Assembly (NCBI GenBank): GCA_031262265.1
Contig: JAISIB010000083.1
Span: forward strand, 1-25,031
Source of the DNA: Prevotellaceae bacterium
Lineage (GTDB): Bacteria > Bacteroidota > Bacteroidia > Bacteroidales > Bacteroidaceae
Direction of reading: 5' to 3'
DNA: 25,031 nucleotides
Shown here: positions 1 to 9,089 of the stretch, piece by piece
How the letters are laid out: the number at the start of each line of letters is the position of its first letter
How positions within the stretch are numbered: position 1 is the stretch's first letter
Notes under the pieces: model-generated
Databases searched by the model: none
Seen by the model: the letters and a program-made list of their open reading frames with translations, nothing else
Told to the model about the DNA's origin: nothing
Program-made: the position numbers and the translations under genes

Positions 1-549
1 CAGCATCCTTCGCAAACGATGCTCGACCTCTATTCCATTTATAAGACGCAAGGGACGCTGGACAACCTGAATATTTATCTGGTCGGCGACTTAAAATACG
101 GGCGCACCGTTCATTCGCTGCTCATGGCCATGCGTCATTTCAATCCGACCTTTCATTTTATCGCTCCCGACGAACTTCGTATGCCGGAAGAATACAAAGA
201 ATATTGCCGGATACAAGGAATCTCTTTTATCGAGCACGCCGATTTCAACGAAGAGGTATTAGCGGATGCGGACATCCTATACATGACGCGCGTACAAAGG
301 GAACGCTTCACGGATCTCTTGGAGTACGAACGCGTAAAAAACGCCTATATCCTCACCAATAAGTTGCTGGTGCACACACGCCCCAATCTGCGTATCCTAC
401 ATCCGCTACCCCGTGTCAACGAGATAGCCTACGACGTAGACGACAACCCGAAAGCCTACTATTTCCAACAGGCGCGCAACGGTTTGTACGCTCGCGAGGC
501 CATTCTCTGCGATGTATTAGGCATTACGTCCGCCGATATTAAAAAGTAA
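1..549 (+). CDS. pyrB: Aspartate carbamoyltransferase catalytic subunit, 3' part
   Basis: This is the C-terminal 182 residues of the catalytic chain of aspartate transcarbamoylase, which condenses carbamoyl phosphate with aspartate in the first committed step of pyrimidine synthesis. The frame is open from base 1 and begins inside the conserved [13 protein letters not shown] segment, so the 5' part (about 125 residues) lies outside the window. [10 protein letters not shown], a carbamoyl-phosphate/aspartate-binding segment of the family, is intact near the end, followed by the [13 protein letters not shown] helix typical of PyrB C-termini. It ends in TAA five bases before pyrI, so the two subunits are co-transcribed, as in other bacteria with class B ATCase. 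The ATG at base 19 is internal and not the start. Confidence 0.97.
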   Translation, partial: QHPSQTMLDLYSIYKTQGTLDNLNIYLVGDLKYGRTVHSLLMAMRHFNPTFHFIAPDELRMPEEYKEYCRIQGISFIEHADFNEEVLADADILYMTRVQRERFTDLLEYERVKNAYILTNKLLVHTRPNLRILHPLPRVNEIAYDVDDNPKAYYFQQARNGLYAREAILCDVLGITSADIKK

Positions 550-554
550 AACGT

Positions 555-1019
555 ATGGAATCACACAGACAAACGCTGCAAATAGCCGCCTTAAAGAACG
601 GGACGGTCATAGATCACATCCCGTCGGAAAAAGTATTCACCGTCGTGTCCCTACTGCGGCTCGAACAGATGAGCAACAACCATATCACGATCGGTTATAA
701 CTTGGAAAGTAAGAAATTGGGCAAGAAAGGCATCATCAAAATCGCCGATAAGTTTTTTAGCGACGAAGAAATCAATCGCATCGCGGTCGTTGCGCCCAAC
801 GTGCGGCTCAATATCATCCGCGACTACGAAGTGATAGAGAAAAAACAAGTTAGCTTGCCGGACGAACTGCGAGGTATCGTTAAATGTGCCAACCCGAAAT
901 GTATCACCAACAACGAGCCGATGACGACCCTATTTCGCGTGGTGGACAAAGACAAGTGTATGCTGAAATGCCACTACTGCGAAAAGGAGCAGCGACAAGC
1001 CGATCTGATTATTTTATAA
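555..1019 (+). CDS. pyrI: Aspartate carbamoyltransferase regulatory subunit
   Basis: A 154-residue regulatory chain that binds nucleotide effectors and docks to PyrB through a C-terminal zinc domain. The N-terminal allosteric domain has the family pattern [13 protein letters not shown] and [18 protein letters not shown]. The zinc ligands are C111, C116, C139 and C142, matching the C-x4-C...C-x2-C layout of the E. coli protein. There is one additional cysteine, C135, in the second half of the knuckle. Length is the usual one (about 150). The ATG at 555 lies 5 bases after the pyrB stop, so translation is probably coupled. The presence of PyrI implies a nucleotide-regulated dodecameric ATCase. 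Confidence 0.98.
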   Translation: MESHRQTLQIAALKNGTVIDHIPSEKVFTVVSLLRLEQMSNNHITIGYNLESKKLGKKGIIKIADKFFSDEEINRIAVVAPNVRLNIIRDYEVIEKKQVSLPDELRGIVKCANPKCITNNEPMTTLFRVVDKDKCMLKCHYCEKEQRQADLIIL

Positions 1020-1035
1020 GAAGAAAGCATATTTA

Positions 1036-1115
1036 CATACCCGCAAATTCAAATTACTTACGTGAAAATCTTTTTTTTCCCGCTTGTTATTCTCGTATCT
1101 CTCGCGTTAGCGAAG
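1036..1115 (+). repeat. Degenerate copies of the intergenic 21-bp-type repeat
   Basis: The pyrI-flavin reductase gap carries segments resembling the arrays at 3486 and 23277. ACCCGCAAATTCAAAT at 1039 resembles ACCCGCTCGTTCAAAT at 3489. CCCGCTTGTTATTCT at 1079 resembles CCCGTAAGTTATTCT at 23278 and CCGCTTGTT at 3553. The two CCGC cores are 39 bp apart rather than 42, so the phase has slipped. The segment lies directly upstream of a -7 box. Assignment to the family is by eye. Confidence 0.45.
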
Positions 1116-1122
1116 TTTTTCG

Positions 1123-1130
1123 TAGCTTTG
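1123..1130 (+). promoter_or_regulatory. Bacteroidetes -7 box TAGCTTTG
   Basis: TAGCTTTG matches the TAnnTTTG consensus and is followed by CG. The expected start of transcription is about 1137, giving a leader of some 14 nt before the flavin reductase ATG at 1151. No good TTTG -33 element is visible at the canonical 19-bp spacing. Confidence 0.6.
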
Positions 1131-1150
1131 CGAAAAAATAAGCGTATCTG

Positions 1151-1723
1151 ATGAAACAAGATTGGAAGCCGGGTACCATGATTTACCCGTTGCCCGCCGC
1201 CATGGTCAGCTGTGGCAGCGAAGAGAGTGAGTACAATATCATCACCGTAGCGTGGGTGGGCACGATATGCAGCAATCCGCCGATGTGTTACGTCTCCGTT
1301 CGCCCCGAAAGACACTCGTACGAAATCATTAAACGCCACATGGAATTCGTCATCAACCTCACGACGACACAAATGGCCTACGCTACCGACTGGTGCGGCG
1401 TACGTTCGGGAAAAAATTACCGCAAATTTGAAGAGATGAAGCTCACGCCCGGCAAGGCGACCGTCGTCCGTGCTCCGATCATCGAAGAATCTCCGCTGTG
1501 CATCGAATGCCGCGTCAAGGAGATACTCGCGTTGGGTTCACATGATATGTTCATCTCCGACGTAGTCAATATCCGCGCCGAAGCAGACTATCTGAACGAC
1601 AAAGGAAAAATGGAGCTGGCAGAAACAGGCCTGCTCGCCTACGTGCACGGCAACTATTACGGACTGGGCGACAAGGTCGGAAAGTTCGGATGGTCGGTAG
1701 AAAAGAAAAAAGACAAAGAATAA
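1151..1723 (+). CDS. Flavin reductase family protein (FMN-binding)
   Basis: A 190-residue protein of the flavin reductase-like (DIM6/NTAB type) split-barrel family, which bind FMN and usually reduce flavin with NAD(P)H or act as small flavoproteins. Family features visible are the N-terminal [16 protein letters not shown] strand followed by [30 protein letters not shown], the FMN-binding barrel core, and FVINLTT with the W-C-G-x-x-S-G-K segment. The conserved [11 protein letters not shown] strand lies in the C-terminal half. The physiological substrate cannot be told. It has its own -7 box at 1123 and is followed 29 bp later by glyA, so they may form one transcript. No signal peptide, so probably cytosolic. 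Confidence 0.88.
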   Translation: MKQDWKPGTMIYPLPAAMVSCGSEESEYNIITVAWVGTICSNPPMCYVSVRPERHSYEIIKRHMEFVINLTTTQMAYATDWCGVRSGKNYRKFEEMKLTPGKATVVRAPIIEESPLCIECRVKEILALGSHDMFISDVVNIRAEADYLNDKGKMELAETGLLAYVHGNYYGLGDKVGKFGWSVEKKKDKE

Positions 1724-1752
1724 ACGAATCCTATCACTTAGTATATAACAAG

Positions 1753-3033
1753 ATGAAACGAGACACCGTCATTTTCGACATTATCGAAAAAGAACATCAA
1801 CGTCAATTGAAAGGCATCGAACTGATCGCCTCAGAGAACTTCGTAAGCGACCAAGTCATGCAAGCCATGGGGTCGTGCCACACCAATAAATATGCAGAAG
1901 GCTACCCGGGAAAACGCTATTACGGCGGTTGCGAGGTGGTCGACCAAAGCGAACAGTTGGCGATCGACCGACTTAAAGAAATCTTCGGAGCGGCATGGGC
2001 AAACGTACAACCGCACTCGGGCGCACAAGCCAACGCCGCCGTATTCGTGGCCTGCCTGAACCCGGGAGATAAATTTCTCGGCTTGAACTTAGCCCATGGC
2101 GGACACCTCTCACACGGTTCACCCGTCAACACGTCCGGCATCATCTATTCACCGTGCGAGTACAACGTCTGTCGGGAAACCGGACTCGTAGACTACGACC
2201 AGATGGAAGAGGTGGCACTCCGTGAGCGGCCGAAACTAATCATTGGCGGCGGCTCGGCATACTCACGCGAATGGGATTATGCCCGTATGCGCGCCATCGC
2301 CGACAAGGTGGGCGCATTACTCATGATAGACATGGCGCATCCGGCCGGTCTGATCGCTGCCGGATTGTTGGACAATCCCGTCAAATATGCGCACATCGTC
2401 ACCTCCACCACGCACAAAACCCTGCGCGGCCCGCGCGGCGGCATCATACTCATGGGCGAAGATTTCCCCAACCCGTGGGGAAAGACCACCCCGAAGGGAG
2501 AAGTGAAAATGATGTCCGCACTATTGGATTCGGCCGTCTTCCCCGGTACGCAGGGCGGGCCGTTGGAGCATATTATCGCAGCCAAAGCCGTCGCTTTCTA
2601 CGAATGTTTGCAACCCGAATACAAGGAATACCAACTGCAAGTGAAGAAGAACGCCGCCGCATTGGCTGCCGCGTTGATGGAACGAGGCTTCGAAATCGTC
2701 TCCGGCGGTACGGACAATCACTCCATGCTGGTAGATCTGCGCAGCAAATACCCCGACCTGACCGGAAAAGTAGCCGAAAAAGCCTTGGTGGCCGCCGATA
2801 TTACCGCCAACAAGAACATGGTGCCGTTCGATAGCCGTTCGGCCTTCCAAACGTCGGGCATTCGGTTGGGCACGCCCGCCATTACGACGCGCGGAGCCAA
2901 AGAACCGTTGATGGCAGAGATTGCCGAGATGATAGAGACCGTGCTCTCGAACGTAGAAAACGAGGCTGTCATCGCATCCGTACGCGCACGTGTGAACGAC
3001 ACGATGAAAAATTATCCGTTGTTCGCTTATTGA
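1753..3033 (+). CDS. glyA: Serine hydroxymethyltransferase
   Basis: A PLP enzyme interconverting serine and glycine while loading tetrahydrofolate with a one-carbon unit. The 426-residue product has the family's N-terminal [12 protein letters not shown], the substrate-binding [18 protein letters not shown], the [13 protein letters not shown] strand and the PLP lysine K222 in [13 protein letters not shown]. Bacteroidetes SHMTs are about this length. An upstream in-frame start at 1690 would add 21 residues encoded inside the flavin reductase gene. The ATG at 1753 is preferred because the protein there begins [18 protein letters not shown], the normal N-terminus. The TGA stop overlaps the next gene's ATG. 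Confidence 0.98.
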   Translation: MKRDTVIFDIIEKEHQRQLKGIELIASENFVSDQVMQAMGSCHTNKYAEGYPGKRYYGGCEVVDQSEQLAIDRLKEIFGAAWANVQPHSGAQANAAVFVACLNPGDKFLGLNLAHGGHLSHGSPVNTSGIIYSPCEYNVCRETGLVDYDQMEEVALRERPKLIIGGGSAYSREWDYARMRAIADKVGALLMIDMAHPAGLIAAGLLDNPVKYAHIVTSTTHKTLRGPRGGIILMGEDFPNPWGKTTPKGEVKMMSALLDSAVFPGTQGGPLEHIIAAKAVAFYECLQPEYKEYQLQVKKNAAALAAALMERGFEIVSGGTDNHSMLVDLRSKYPDLTGKVAEKALVAADITANKNMVPFDSRSAFQTSGIRLGTPAITTRGAKEPLMAEIAEMIETVLSNVENEAVIASVRARVNDTMKNYPLFAY

Positions 3034-3464
3034 TGAAACAAACACTGAATCGTCTCCGCCTGCAAATAGGGGTATTCTGGCTAATACCCCTCTTGTTGGC
3101 GGCACTCTACGGTGGCGACTACTTGGAAACGGGACGCTGGGCTGACGACGAAGGCGCGCGCTACGTGGCAGGTACATGGGTTGTCATGCTAACCATCTTC
3201 TGCGTGCCCGCCGCCCTGAAAGGATTCTCCCTGTACGTCAAACGATACGCACAAGGCCGGCCGGCCGCTCTTTCCCTGTACGAACGGGCATTCGCCGCCC
3301 GCCTGCTCGCCCTCAGCCTGTGCATCTGGCCGGGCGTCTACGTCTATTTTCAAACTTTCGACAATCTGGGCGGCCTTTGCGCCCTGATCGGACTGACCGC
3401 CTCCCTCTTCTGCATCCCCCGCGAAGCCCGCATTCGACAAGAGCTACACCTTGACGAAGAATAG
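3033..3464 (+). CDS. Small four-helix membrane protein, unknown function
   Basis: A 143-residue protein I do not recognise beyond being an integral membrane protein. Four hydrophobic segments are visible: roughly residues 11-27 (VFWLIPLLLAALYGG), 45-65 (VAGTWVVMLTIFCVPAAL), 86-108 (FAARLLALSLCIWPGVYVYF) and 111-127 (LGGLCALIGLTASLFCI). The tail is charged. The ATG overlaps the glyA stop as TGATG, so it is translationally coupled to glyA. A TTG one codon earlier is the only alternative. Nothing indicates enzymatic activity. The coupling suggests co-expression with SHMT but does not prove a shared role. It ends in TAG. Confidence 0.8.
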   Translation: MKQTLNRLRLQIGVFWLIPLLLAALYGGDYLETGRWADDEGARYVAGTWVVMLTIFCVPAALKGFSLYVKRYAQGRPAALSLYERAFAARLLALSLCIWPGVYVYFQTFDNLGGLCALIGLTASLFCIPREARIRQELHLDEE

Positions 3465-3485
3465 CCTGCAAGCCACTCCAACAAC

Positions 3486-3569
3486 TAACCCGCTCGTTCA
3501 AATCATAAAGCCGCTGATTGAAACGACTTACTCGCTTATTGAAACGGGAAAGCCGCTTGTTGCCGGATA
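3486..3569 (+). repeat. Four-unit intergenic array, exact 21-bp period
   Basis: Four consecutive 21-bp units start at 3486, 3507, 3528 and 3549. The core YCGCT starts at 3490, 3511, 3532 and 3553, exactly 21 bp apart each time, followed by [GT]nRTT and often GAAACG. Units share the core but diverge outside it, so this is not a recent duplication. The array sits between the glyA operon end and the methyltransferase promoter. Confidence 0.75.
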
Positions 3570-3635
3570 CAACGACCGGAACAAATCTTTGTAACAGAAA
3601 AATATACTATCTCCCGAGTATTCGAAGATTATCCC

Positions 3636-3643
3636 TATATTTG
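3636..3643 (+). promoter_or_regulatory. -7 box TATATTTG upstream of the methyltransferase
   Basis: TATATTTGCA is a textbook Bacteroidetes -7 element. Transcription would start near 3650, giving a leader of about 38 nt that contains a minimal ORF (ATG AGC ACA TAA, 3670-3681) ending 6 nt before the GTG start at 3688. Confidence 0.65.
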
Positions 3644-3687
3644 CAACTATAAACGAGTGAGTGAAAATCATGAGCACATAATTACCG

Positions 3688-5559
3688 GTGATACGAAAGA
3701 AGCAAATAGAAGACACATTAGGTGTTTCGGCCGCTACGGTGAATAATTGGATTCGCACCCACGTTATTCCACCGCCGGACAGGCACGGATATTACATCGA
3801 AGCCGTGTACGAGGCGATTATCCGCCAATTGACGGAGCATTCGCACCGACTTAGTGCACGTGCCAACCGTCTCTTGTCTACGCACAAACAGATTTGCTAC
3901 GCAGGGATACGCGACCGGTCGCGCCGGAAGCTGCTCGAAATGCTGGTGCGCCGTCATGAAGACTCGGGGCTGCCGACAACGGACGGCGTGCTCGCCGTCG
4001 GATTGGCTATGCTACGGACGTCCGGACTGTTGCCCGATAAGCCGCAATTGTTTCCGTGCTCCCCGTTGGACGAACAAGTGGAGCGATGGCTTGCGGAAAG
4101 CCGAAACGCCGACCAAGTGTTGGCATGCTACGCCGATTGCGAGATTCCCGATGCCGGCGATGACTTACTCGGCGCATTCTACCAGTCCGTGCAAGAAACG
4201 GCGCATAAGTCGAAGCACGGAAGCTACTACACGCCCGCCGTCTTGGCGAGCGATATCCGTATATCTCCCGACAAAACGGTGCTCGACCCGTGTTGCGGCA
4301 GCGGCCGGATACTTTGTCAAGTGCTTACCAAAGCCCATGATCCTGCGTTGATCTATGCGCGCGACACCGATGAGACGGCCTTATTGGTATGCCATATCAA
4401 CTTAACGCTCTTTTTCCATACCACGCGATCCGTATGGCACCTCGAACGACACAATATACTCTTTGATGAGAAAGCATCTCTCTTCGCCGCCGAAGACACG
4501 CAAGGATTTGATTACATTATCACCAATCCTCCTTGGGGCAGCAAACTCTCCGCTACGCAGAAGGAATATTTGCAGACTACCTATCCGGCTTTGGCAACGA
4601 CCGAGTCGTTTAGCATCGCGCTATATAATGCCTTGAAACATTTGCGACCGAACGGCGAATTGTATTTTTTCCTTCCCTACTCGTTCCTAAATACAGGTGC
4701 GCATCGGCAGATCCGCCGCGTGGTGTTCGGAACTCCCGCCAAAATCGAGATTAAACTCTTGGGGAAAGCATTTACGAAGGTGATGTCGGAGGTCATTCGC
4801 CTACATATAGCCACCGGAATAGAAGATACGGACATACATATCTACCCCAAAGAATCCGAGCCTTTCGATATTCCGAAGACGGACGTGGTAGCCCCCAATT
4901 ATGTAGTTGCCGCCACCAGCGATCAGGAAGATGCACGCATACTGAAAGCCATTTTCAACACACCGCACACGACGCTGAAAAAAACAAACGCGCTGTTCGG
5001 TCTCGGCATCGTCACCGGTGACAACGAACGCCGTTTGCGCACGCAACAAGATACTGCCAACGCCGAACCGATCTATCGCGGCAAAGACATTGAAAAGTTC
5101 CGTTTCACACCTCCCGCCTACTTCATCGACTTGCATCCGGAGGAATTGCAACAAGTAGCTCCCGTGAGCTACTACCGCCGCCCTAAAATTGCCTATCGCT
5201 TTATCGGCGACCGATTAGTGTGCGTCTCCGACCGCAGCGGCGCATTGCTTCTGAACAGTGCCAACTTCGTTATTTCGACCGAATACCCGATGGAGACGTT
5301 GACCGTCTTGCTAAACAGCGACATTTACACGTTCGTGCTACGCAAACGCTTTCATCCGAAGAAGATCTTGAAGTCTCAATTGCAGGAGCTGCCTTTGCCT
5401 GTCTTTTCCAAACGGCAACATCAGCGTATGCGCAAACTCTATGAAATCTTTGCAGCAGGGGGCGATATGACGGCAGCCGCAGAGAAAGCAGACCGTATGA
5501 TTTGTCGTGCTTTCGGCATTCGCAAACAACAATATCGACATATACTCAACCATTTATAA
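3688..5559 (+). CDS. Solitary HTH-fused N6-adenine DNA methyltransferase
   Basis: A 623-residue single-chain adenine methyltransferase. Residues about 3-26 look like a MerR-type helix-turn-helix (KQIEDTLGVSAATVNNWIR). Residues 178-183 give motif X (GSYYTP), 200-206 the SAM-binding motif I (DPCCGSG), and 280-284 catalytic motif IV (NPPWG). The X-I-IV-target-domain order is that of gamma-class enzymes. The C-terminal ~200 residues resemble a TaqI-like specificity domain (YRGKDIEKF...YFIDL, then YYRRPKIAYRFIGDRL). No PD-(D/E)xK nuclease motif is seen in the N-terminal ~170 residues, and no restriction gene lies nearby, so it is an orphan or regulatory methylase by inference. GTG start: the HTH begins at once, so no later start fits. 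ruvA follows after 3 bp. Confidence 0.88.
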   Translation: MIRKKQIEDTLGVSAATVNNWIRTHVIPPPDRHGYYIEAVYEAIIRQLTEHSHRLSARANRLLSTHKQICYAGIRDRSRRKLLEMLVRRHEDSGLPTTDGVLAVGLAMLRTSGLLPDKPQLFPCSPLDEQVERWLAESRNADQVLACYADCEIPDAGDDLLGAFYQSVQETAHKSKHGSYYTPAVLASDIRISPDKTVLDPCCGSGRILCQVLTKAHDPALIYARDTDETALLVCHINLTLFFHTTRSVWHLERHNILFDEKASLFAAEDTQGFDYIITNPPWGSKLSATQKEYLQTTYPALATTESFSIALYNALKHLRPNGELYFFLPYSFLNTGAHRQIRRVVFGTPAKIEIKLLGKAFTKVMSEVIRLHIATGIEDTDIHIYPKESEPFDIPKTDVVAPNYVVAATSDQEDARILKAIFNTPHTTLKKTNALFGLGIVTGDNERRLRTQQDTANAEPIYRGKDIEKFRFTPPAYFIDLHPEELQQVAPVSYYRRPKIAYRFIGDRLVCVSDRSGALLLNSANFVISTEYPMETLTVLLNSDIYTFVLRKRFHPKKILKSQLQELPLPVFSKRQHQRMRKLYEIFAAGGDMTAAAEKADRMICRAFGIRKQQYRHILNHL

Positions 5560-5562
5560 CGT

Positions 5563-6150
5563 ATGATAGAATACATCAAAGGGAAGTTGGAAGAATTGAC
5601 GCCTACTAACGCCGTCATAGACTGCGGCGGAGTGGGCTATGTCCTGAATATCTCACTCAATACCTATTCCGCCGTTCAAGGAAAGACCGAGTGCAAACTA
5701 TATGTCTACGAGTCCATTCGGGAAGACGCTTACGTCTTGTTCGGATTTGCCGACAAAGCGGAACGGGAAGTGTTTTCGTTGCTCATTTCCGTATCGGGTA
5801 TCGGCGGAAATACGGCGCGCATGATACTTTCTTCCCTCACGCCTGCCGAACTCACCCATGTGATTAGTACGGAAAACGTCAATATGCTAAAACTGGTGAA
5901 AGGAATCGGACTAAAAACGGCGCAACGCATCATTGTCGAGCTGAAAGACAAACTATCCAAAGGATTAACCGACGCCGGACATCAGGCGGCGTCTCCCATG
6001 CAGGAGAATATTTACGAAGAAGCCGTTTCGGCACTCACTATGTTAGGGTTTGCACCGGCACCCTCGCAGAAAGTGGTAGCAGGAATCTTGAAAGAAGAAC
6101 CGACGGCCGCCGTTGAAACCGTCATCAAGCAAGCTTTGAAACGTCTATAA
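5563..6150 (+). CDS. ruvA: Holliday junction branch migration protein RuvA
   Basis: The 195-residue tetrameric subunit that binds Holliday junctions and loads the RuvB motor. The N-terminal OB fold starts [12 protein letters not shown] with the conserved [10 protein letters not shown]. The two helix-hairpin-helix motifs are [16 protein letters not shown] and [19 protein letters not shown]. The C-terminal domain that contacts RuvB ([12 protein letters not shown]) is present. Length matches the family (190-205). It starts 3 bp after the methyltransferase stop and must share its transcript, as no promoter fits between them. ruvB and ruvC are not in the window. Its last 6 bp overlap the convergent acetyltransferase. 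Confidence 0.98.
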   Translation: MIEYIKGKLEELTPTNAVIDCGGVGYVLNISLNTYSAVQGKTECKLYVYESIREDAYVLFGFADKAEREVFSLLISVSGIGGNTARMILSSLTPAELTHVISTENVNMLKLVKGIGLKTAQRIIVELKDKLSKGLTDAGHQAASPMQENIYEEAVSALTMLGFAPAPSQKVVAGILKEEPTAAVETVIKQALKRL

Positions 6151-6639
6151 GAGCTTTTGCACCATAACCAGGTTCAATAGCTCATGATATTTCTCGCCTA
6201 CTTCCCGAATACACGCACATTTTCGATAGCCGAAGCGACGAAATAAATGTAGGCTCGTGGCATTTCGGCTATCTATGAGAGCCATGATGTTTTTGAAGCC
6301 GACCGAACGAATTTCTTCTTCGATCATTTTCATGACCTCCGTACCGTATCCTTTTCCCACATGGTCGGGATGAAAGTAGATCGTTAGTTCGACGCTTCGC
6401 CGAAACGCCTCGCGCGGTTTGAAACGGGAGTAATAACAAATACCGACCGAGTGACCGTTACGATCGTGTATCACGTAAGCACGATAAGGCGGGTCGTTGA
6501 ACGGAATAAAGGATTTCAGTTCTTCTATCGTGGGAGGTGTGATCGAATAAACGGCCATCGAGTGAAGCGTGTAGTAAGTATATATCTCCTGCACAAACAT
6601 CATGTCTTCTTCCCTCAAAGGATGTAACGATATCTTCAT
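6145..6639 (-). CDS. GNAT family N-acetyltransferase
   Basis: A 164-residue acyl-CoA-dependent acetyltransferase of the GNAT fold, nearest in pattern to the phosphinothricin acetyltransferase-like branch ([18 protein letters not shown]...). The acetyl-CoA pyrophosphate loop is [11 protein letters not shown], after the [10 protein letters not shown] strand. The next strand-helix is [24 protein letters not shown], the usual GNAT C-terminal signature. The substrate cannot be inferred. It starts 2 bp after the stop of the upstream lipoprotein gene, so both are on one minus-strand transcript. Its stop (TAG) lies inside the 3' end of ruvA on the opposite strand. Confidence 0.9.
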   Translation of the reverse strand: MKISLHPLREEDMMFVQEIYTYYTLHSMAVYSITPPTIEELKSFIPFNDPPYRAYVIHDRNGHSVGICYYSRFKPREAFRRSVELTIYFHPDHVGKGYGTEVMKMIEEEIRSVGFKNIMALIDSRNATSLHLFRRFGYRKCACIREVGEKYHELLNLVMVQKLL

Positions 6640-6641
6640 GG

Positions 6642-7475
6642 CTAACCGATAGAATCAAGGGATTGTTTCTCACTCATCTTGCGCCGGACAAAATCCAGCT
6701 TTAATTGCGCTTCCGACCGCTCCTGTTTAATTTTCTCCATCGCGCTCAATACTTCGGCCAAGGGGAATAGTGCGGCCAACGCCTGACGGTCTGCCGACGA
6801 CAAGGTATAGCGAAACGACCGGCCGCCACGCAGTTCCACTGGAATGGATTTGTCTTTATTCAAATAGATAAAGTCCAACACACCGCCGTCTTGTCCGTAC
6901 GCAAAATCAGCCTTTTCGAACCGCTCGCCCAAATCGGTCGTATGATAGACGTCGACGGAGGCGGGCGTCTCGGCGAAGCTCCCGTCGGCCACAGACACGC
7001 GCACGATCGTATGATTGATGTTGGATCGACCGCAATAGACGGAGGTCATTCTCAAAGATCCCTGCTCACTGACTTGAAACCGCAGGAATGTTCGATGAAG
7101 ATTCTTTTCTACGGTCTGCGTCGGGTAGAAGAAATTTCCTACGTCTTGATATGCTTCGTCCTTCTCCTTGACGAATTGATTTTTCAAAGCCAGAAAATCC
7201 GCTTCCTTCCGTGCAAAAACGCTATCCAAATAGGCGATCGTACGCGTTTGCTCGGCCAATTCCACTTCTTGCATGAGTGCCAGTCCGCTACGACGGGCGT
7301 CTATGGCGTTCGGATAGAGAATTTTGATGCTATCAATCCACAGTTTAGCCGCACTATACTCGCCCGTTTGATAGGCCGACTGCGCTTTTTGCAGCAGAGC
7401 ACTTGCCCGCTGCTCGGCACTGGGCGCGCACGAGAACAGGCCAACGACTACGATGAACAAAACCGAATATCGCAT
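6642..7475 (-). CDS. Putative outer-membrane lipoprotein, unknown function
   Basis: A 277-residue lipoprotein. A type II signal peptide (MRYSVLFIVVVGLFSC) with the cysteine of the LFSC lipobox directs lipidation. The mature part opens with a tetratricopeptide-like helical pair (RASALLQKAQSAYQTGEYSAAKLW), then a likely coiled coil around EKEDAYQDV-type charged residues, a beta-rich central part (RFQVSEQGSLRMTSVYCG) and a charged C-terminal helix. No enzymatic motif is seen. An upstream TTG at 7499 would add 8 residues, but it lies inside the -7 box (7497-7504), so the ATG at 7475 is chosen. It is divergent from cca and heads a two-gene unit with the acetyltransferase. Confidence 0.82.
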   Translation of the reverse strand: MRYSVLFIVVVGLFSCAPSAEQRASALLQKAQSAYQTGEYSAAKLWIDSIKILYPNAIDARRSGLALMQEVELAEQTRTIAYLDSVFARKEADFLALKNQFVKEKDEAYQDVGNFFYPTQTVEKNLHRTFLRFQVSEQGSLRMTSVYCGRSNINHTIVRVSVADGSFAETPASVDVYHTTDLGERFEKADFAYGQDGGVLDFIYLNKDKSIPVELRGGRSFRYTLSSADRQALAALFPLAEVLSAMEKIKQERSEAQLKLDFVRRKMSEKQSLDSIG

Positions 7476-7495
7476 GATAAGTTTCTTTAATATTC

Positions 7496-7533
7496 GCAAA
7501 AGTACGAATAATAGCCGTTTTTCGTACTTTTGC
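7496..7533. promoter_or_regulatory. Perfect inverted repeat carrying divergent -7 boxes
   Basis: GCAAAAGTACGAA (7496-7508) and TTCGTACTTTTGC (7521-7533) form a 13-bp perfect inverted repeat around a 12-bp spacer. Each arm contains TACTTTTG pointing outwards: 7497-7504 on the minus strand for the lipoprotein gene and 7525-7532 on the plus strand for cca. Each -7 box sits in the region where the other promoter would need its -33 contacts. Confidence 0.7.
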
Positions 7534-7556
7534 AGCCTAAAATACGACGGATTCTA

Positions 7557-8996
7557 ATGATAACGCGAACGAAAGACGAATTACGAGCCGCTTTTAAGCA
7601 AGGAATCTTCCCTTTGATCACCCAAACAGCCGATGAATTAGATGTAGAATGCTATGCGATCGGCGGCTATGTGCGTGACTTATTTTTAGAACGACCCTCC
7701 AAAGATATTGATATAGTAGTCATCGGTAGCGGAATCCGTATGGCGGAGGCATTGCAAGAGAAGTTGCACGGACAAGGTGCTTGTATCTCCGTCTTTCAAT
7801 CGTTCGGAACGGCACAAGTGAAGTATGACGGAGAAGAAATCATCGAGTTCGTCGGAGCGCGCAAGGAGTCGTACAGCCACGACTCCCGCAAACCCATCGT
7901 AGAGAACGGCACGTTACAAGACGATCAGAACCGGCGCGACTTTACAATCAATGCGCTCGCCGTATGCCTCAATCAAAACCGTCTGGGTGAGCTGCTCGAC
8001 CCCTTCGACGGCTTGCACGATCTGGAAGAACGCCTCATCCGCACGCCACTCGACCCTGACATTACATTTAGCGACGACCCTTTGCGCATGATGCGTTGCA
8101 TCCGTTTTGCCACGCAACTCAATTTTCACATAGACGACCATACGTTTTCTTCGTTGACACGCAATGGCGAACGTATCGGCATCATCTCTCAGGAGCGCAT
8201 TGCCGACGAACTCAACAAGATCATTCTCTCGCCGATTCCCTCCAAAGGATTCATCGATCTCGAACGTTCCGGATTGTTAGAACGTATATTCCCCGAGTTG
8301 ACGGCATTGCAAGGCGTGGAGACGAAACACGGGCGCGGACACAAAGACAACTTCTATCATACGCTGGAAGTGTTGGACAATATCAGCACGCGCACGGATA
8401 ATCTATGGTTGCGCTGGGCTGCGCTGCTACACGACATCGCCAAACCCGCCACCAAACGCTGGGAACCGAAAACGGGCTGGACATTCCACAACCACAACTT
8501 CTTGGGCGAGAAAATGGTACCCCGAATATTCCGCCGATTGAAGCTTCCGATGAACGAGAAGATGAAATATGTGCAGAAGTTGGTCGGTCTGCACATGCGC
8601 CCCATCGCGATAGCCGATGACGAAGTGACCGACTCGGCCGTACGCCGTCTGCTATTCGAAGCAGGCGACGACATAGACGATCTGATGACGTTGTGCGAGG
8701 CAGACATTACCTCCAAAAATCAAGAACGTAAGAAAAGATTCCTCGACAACTTTGCCTTAGTGCGACAAAAACTAAAAGATATTGAAGAAAAAGACCGTGT
8801 CCGCAATTTCCAACCCCCGATCAGCGGAGAAGAAATCATGGAACTGTTCGGTCTGTCGCCGTGTCGCGAAGTCGGCGTCCTGAAAAATGCCGTCAAAGAC
8901 GCCATTCTGGACGGTATCATCCCCAACGAATATCAGGCGGCCTATACCTATCTGTTACAACAAGCCGCAGCCGACGGTTTCACGCCCAAAACCTGA
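7557..8996 (+). CDS. cca: CCA-adding tRNA nucleotidyltransferase / poly(A) polymerase family, HD domain
   Basis: A 479-residue class II nucleotidyltransferase that builds or repairs the CCA end of tRNAs; this family also includes poly(A) polymerases. The N-terminal signature is GGYVRD (36-41) followed by the metal-binding D50-I-D52. [10 protein letters not shown] and [17 protein letters not shown] are the next family blocks, and R-M-M-R-C-I-R-F-A opens the neck domain. An HD phosphohydrolase domain follows, with H292-D293 in LLHDIAKP. The tRNA in this window has no genomic CCA, so such an activity is needed. The TTG at 7530 is inside the -7 box. The ATG at 7557 gives a normal N-terminus and a leader of about 18 nt. 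Confidence 0.95.
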   Translation: MITRTKDELRAAFKQGIFPLITQTADELDVECYAIGGYVRDLFLERPSKDIDIVVIGSGIRMAEALQEKLHGQGACISVFQSFGTAQVKYDGEEIIEFVGARKESYSHDSRKPIVENGTLQDDQNRRDFTINALAVCLNQNRLGELLDPFDGLHDLEERLIRTPLDPDITFSDDPLRMMRCIRFATQLNFHIDDHTFSSLTRNGERIGIISQERIADELNKIILSPIPSKGFIDLERSGLLERIFPELTALQGVETKHGRGHKDNFYHTLEVLDNISTRTDNLWLRWAALLHDIAKPATKRWEPKTGWTFHNHNFLGEKMVPRIFRRLKLPMNEKMKYVQKLVGLHMRPIAIADDEVTDSAVRRLLFEAGDDIDDLMTLCEADITSKNQERKKRFLDNFALVRQKLKDIEEKDRVRNFQPPISGEEIMELFGLSPCREVGVLKNAVKDAILDGIIPNEYQAAYTYLLQQAAADGFTPKT

Positions 8997-9020
8997 AATA
9001 AGTGAACGGGAATTCGATTG

Positions 9021-9045
9021 CAGGTTCGTAGACGCCCTGTTTTTT
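9021..9045 (+). terminator. Weak terminator-like hairpin after cca
   Basis: CAGG (9021-9024) can pair with CCTG (9036-9039) and is followed by six T residues. The stem is only 4 bp, so this is a weak candidate. Confidence 0.3.
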
Positions 9046-9089
9046 CTTTGGTTTTTCTCTCGATTTTTTCTTTTGTTATATAAAAACCT

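Noticed and set aside
2271..2834. Long secondary frame inside glyA
   Set aside because: It is an Arg/Pro-rich shadow of the conserved glyA frame with no independent start context.
3486..3569. Possible CRISPR array from the 21-bp arrays
   Set aside because: There is no fixed repeat with a fixed-length spacer: the conserved core is under 10 bp and the rest of each unit drifts.
3688..5559. Complete restriction-modification or BREX/DISARM-type defence locus
   Set aside because: No nuclease, helicase, PglZ-like or other partner gene is adjacent; neighbours are housekeeping genes.
7530..7556. TTG at 7530 as the start of cca
   Set aside because: It lies within the -7 box and would be upstream of the transcription start.
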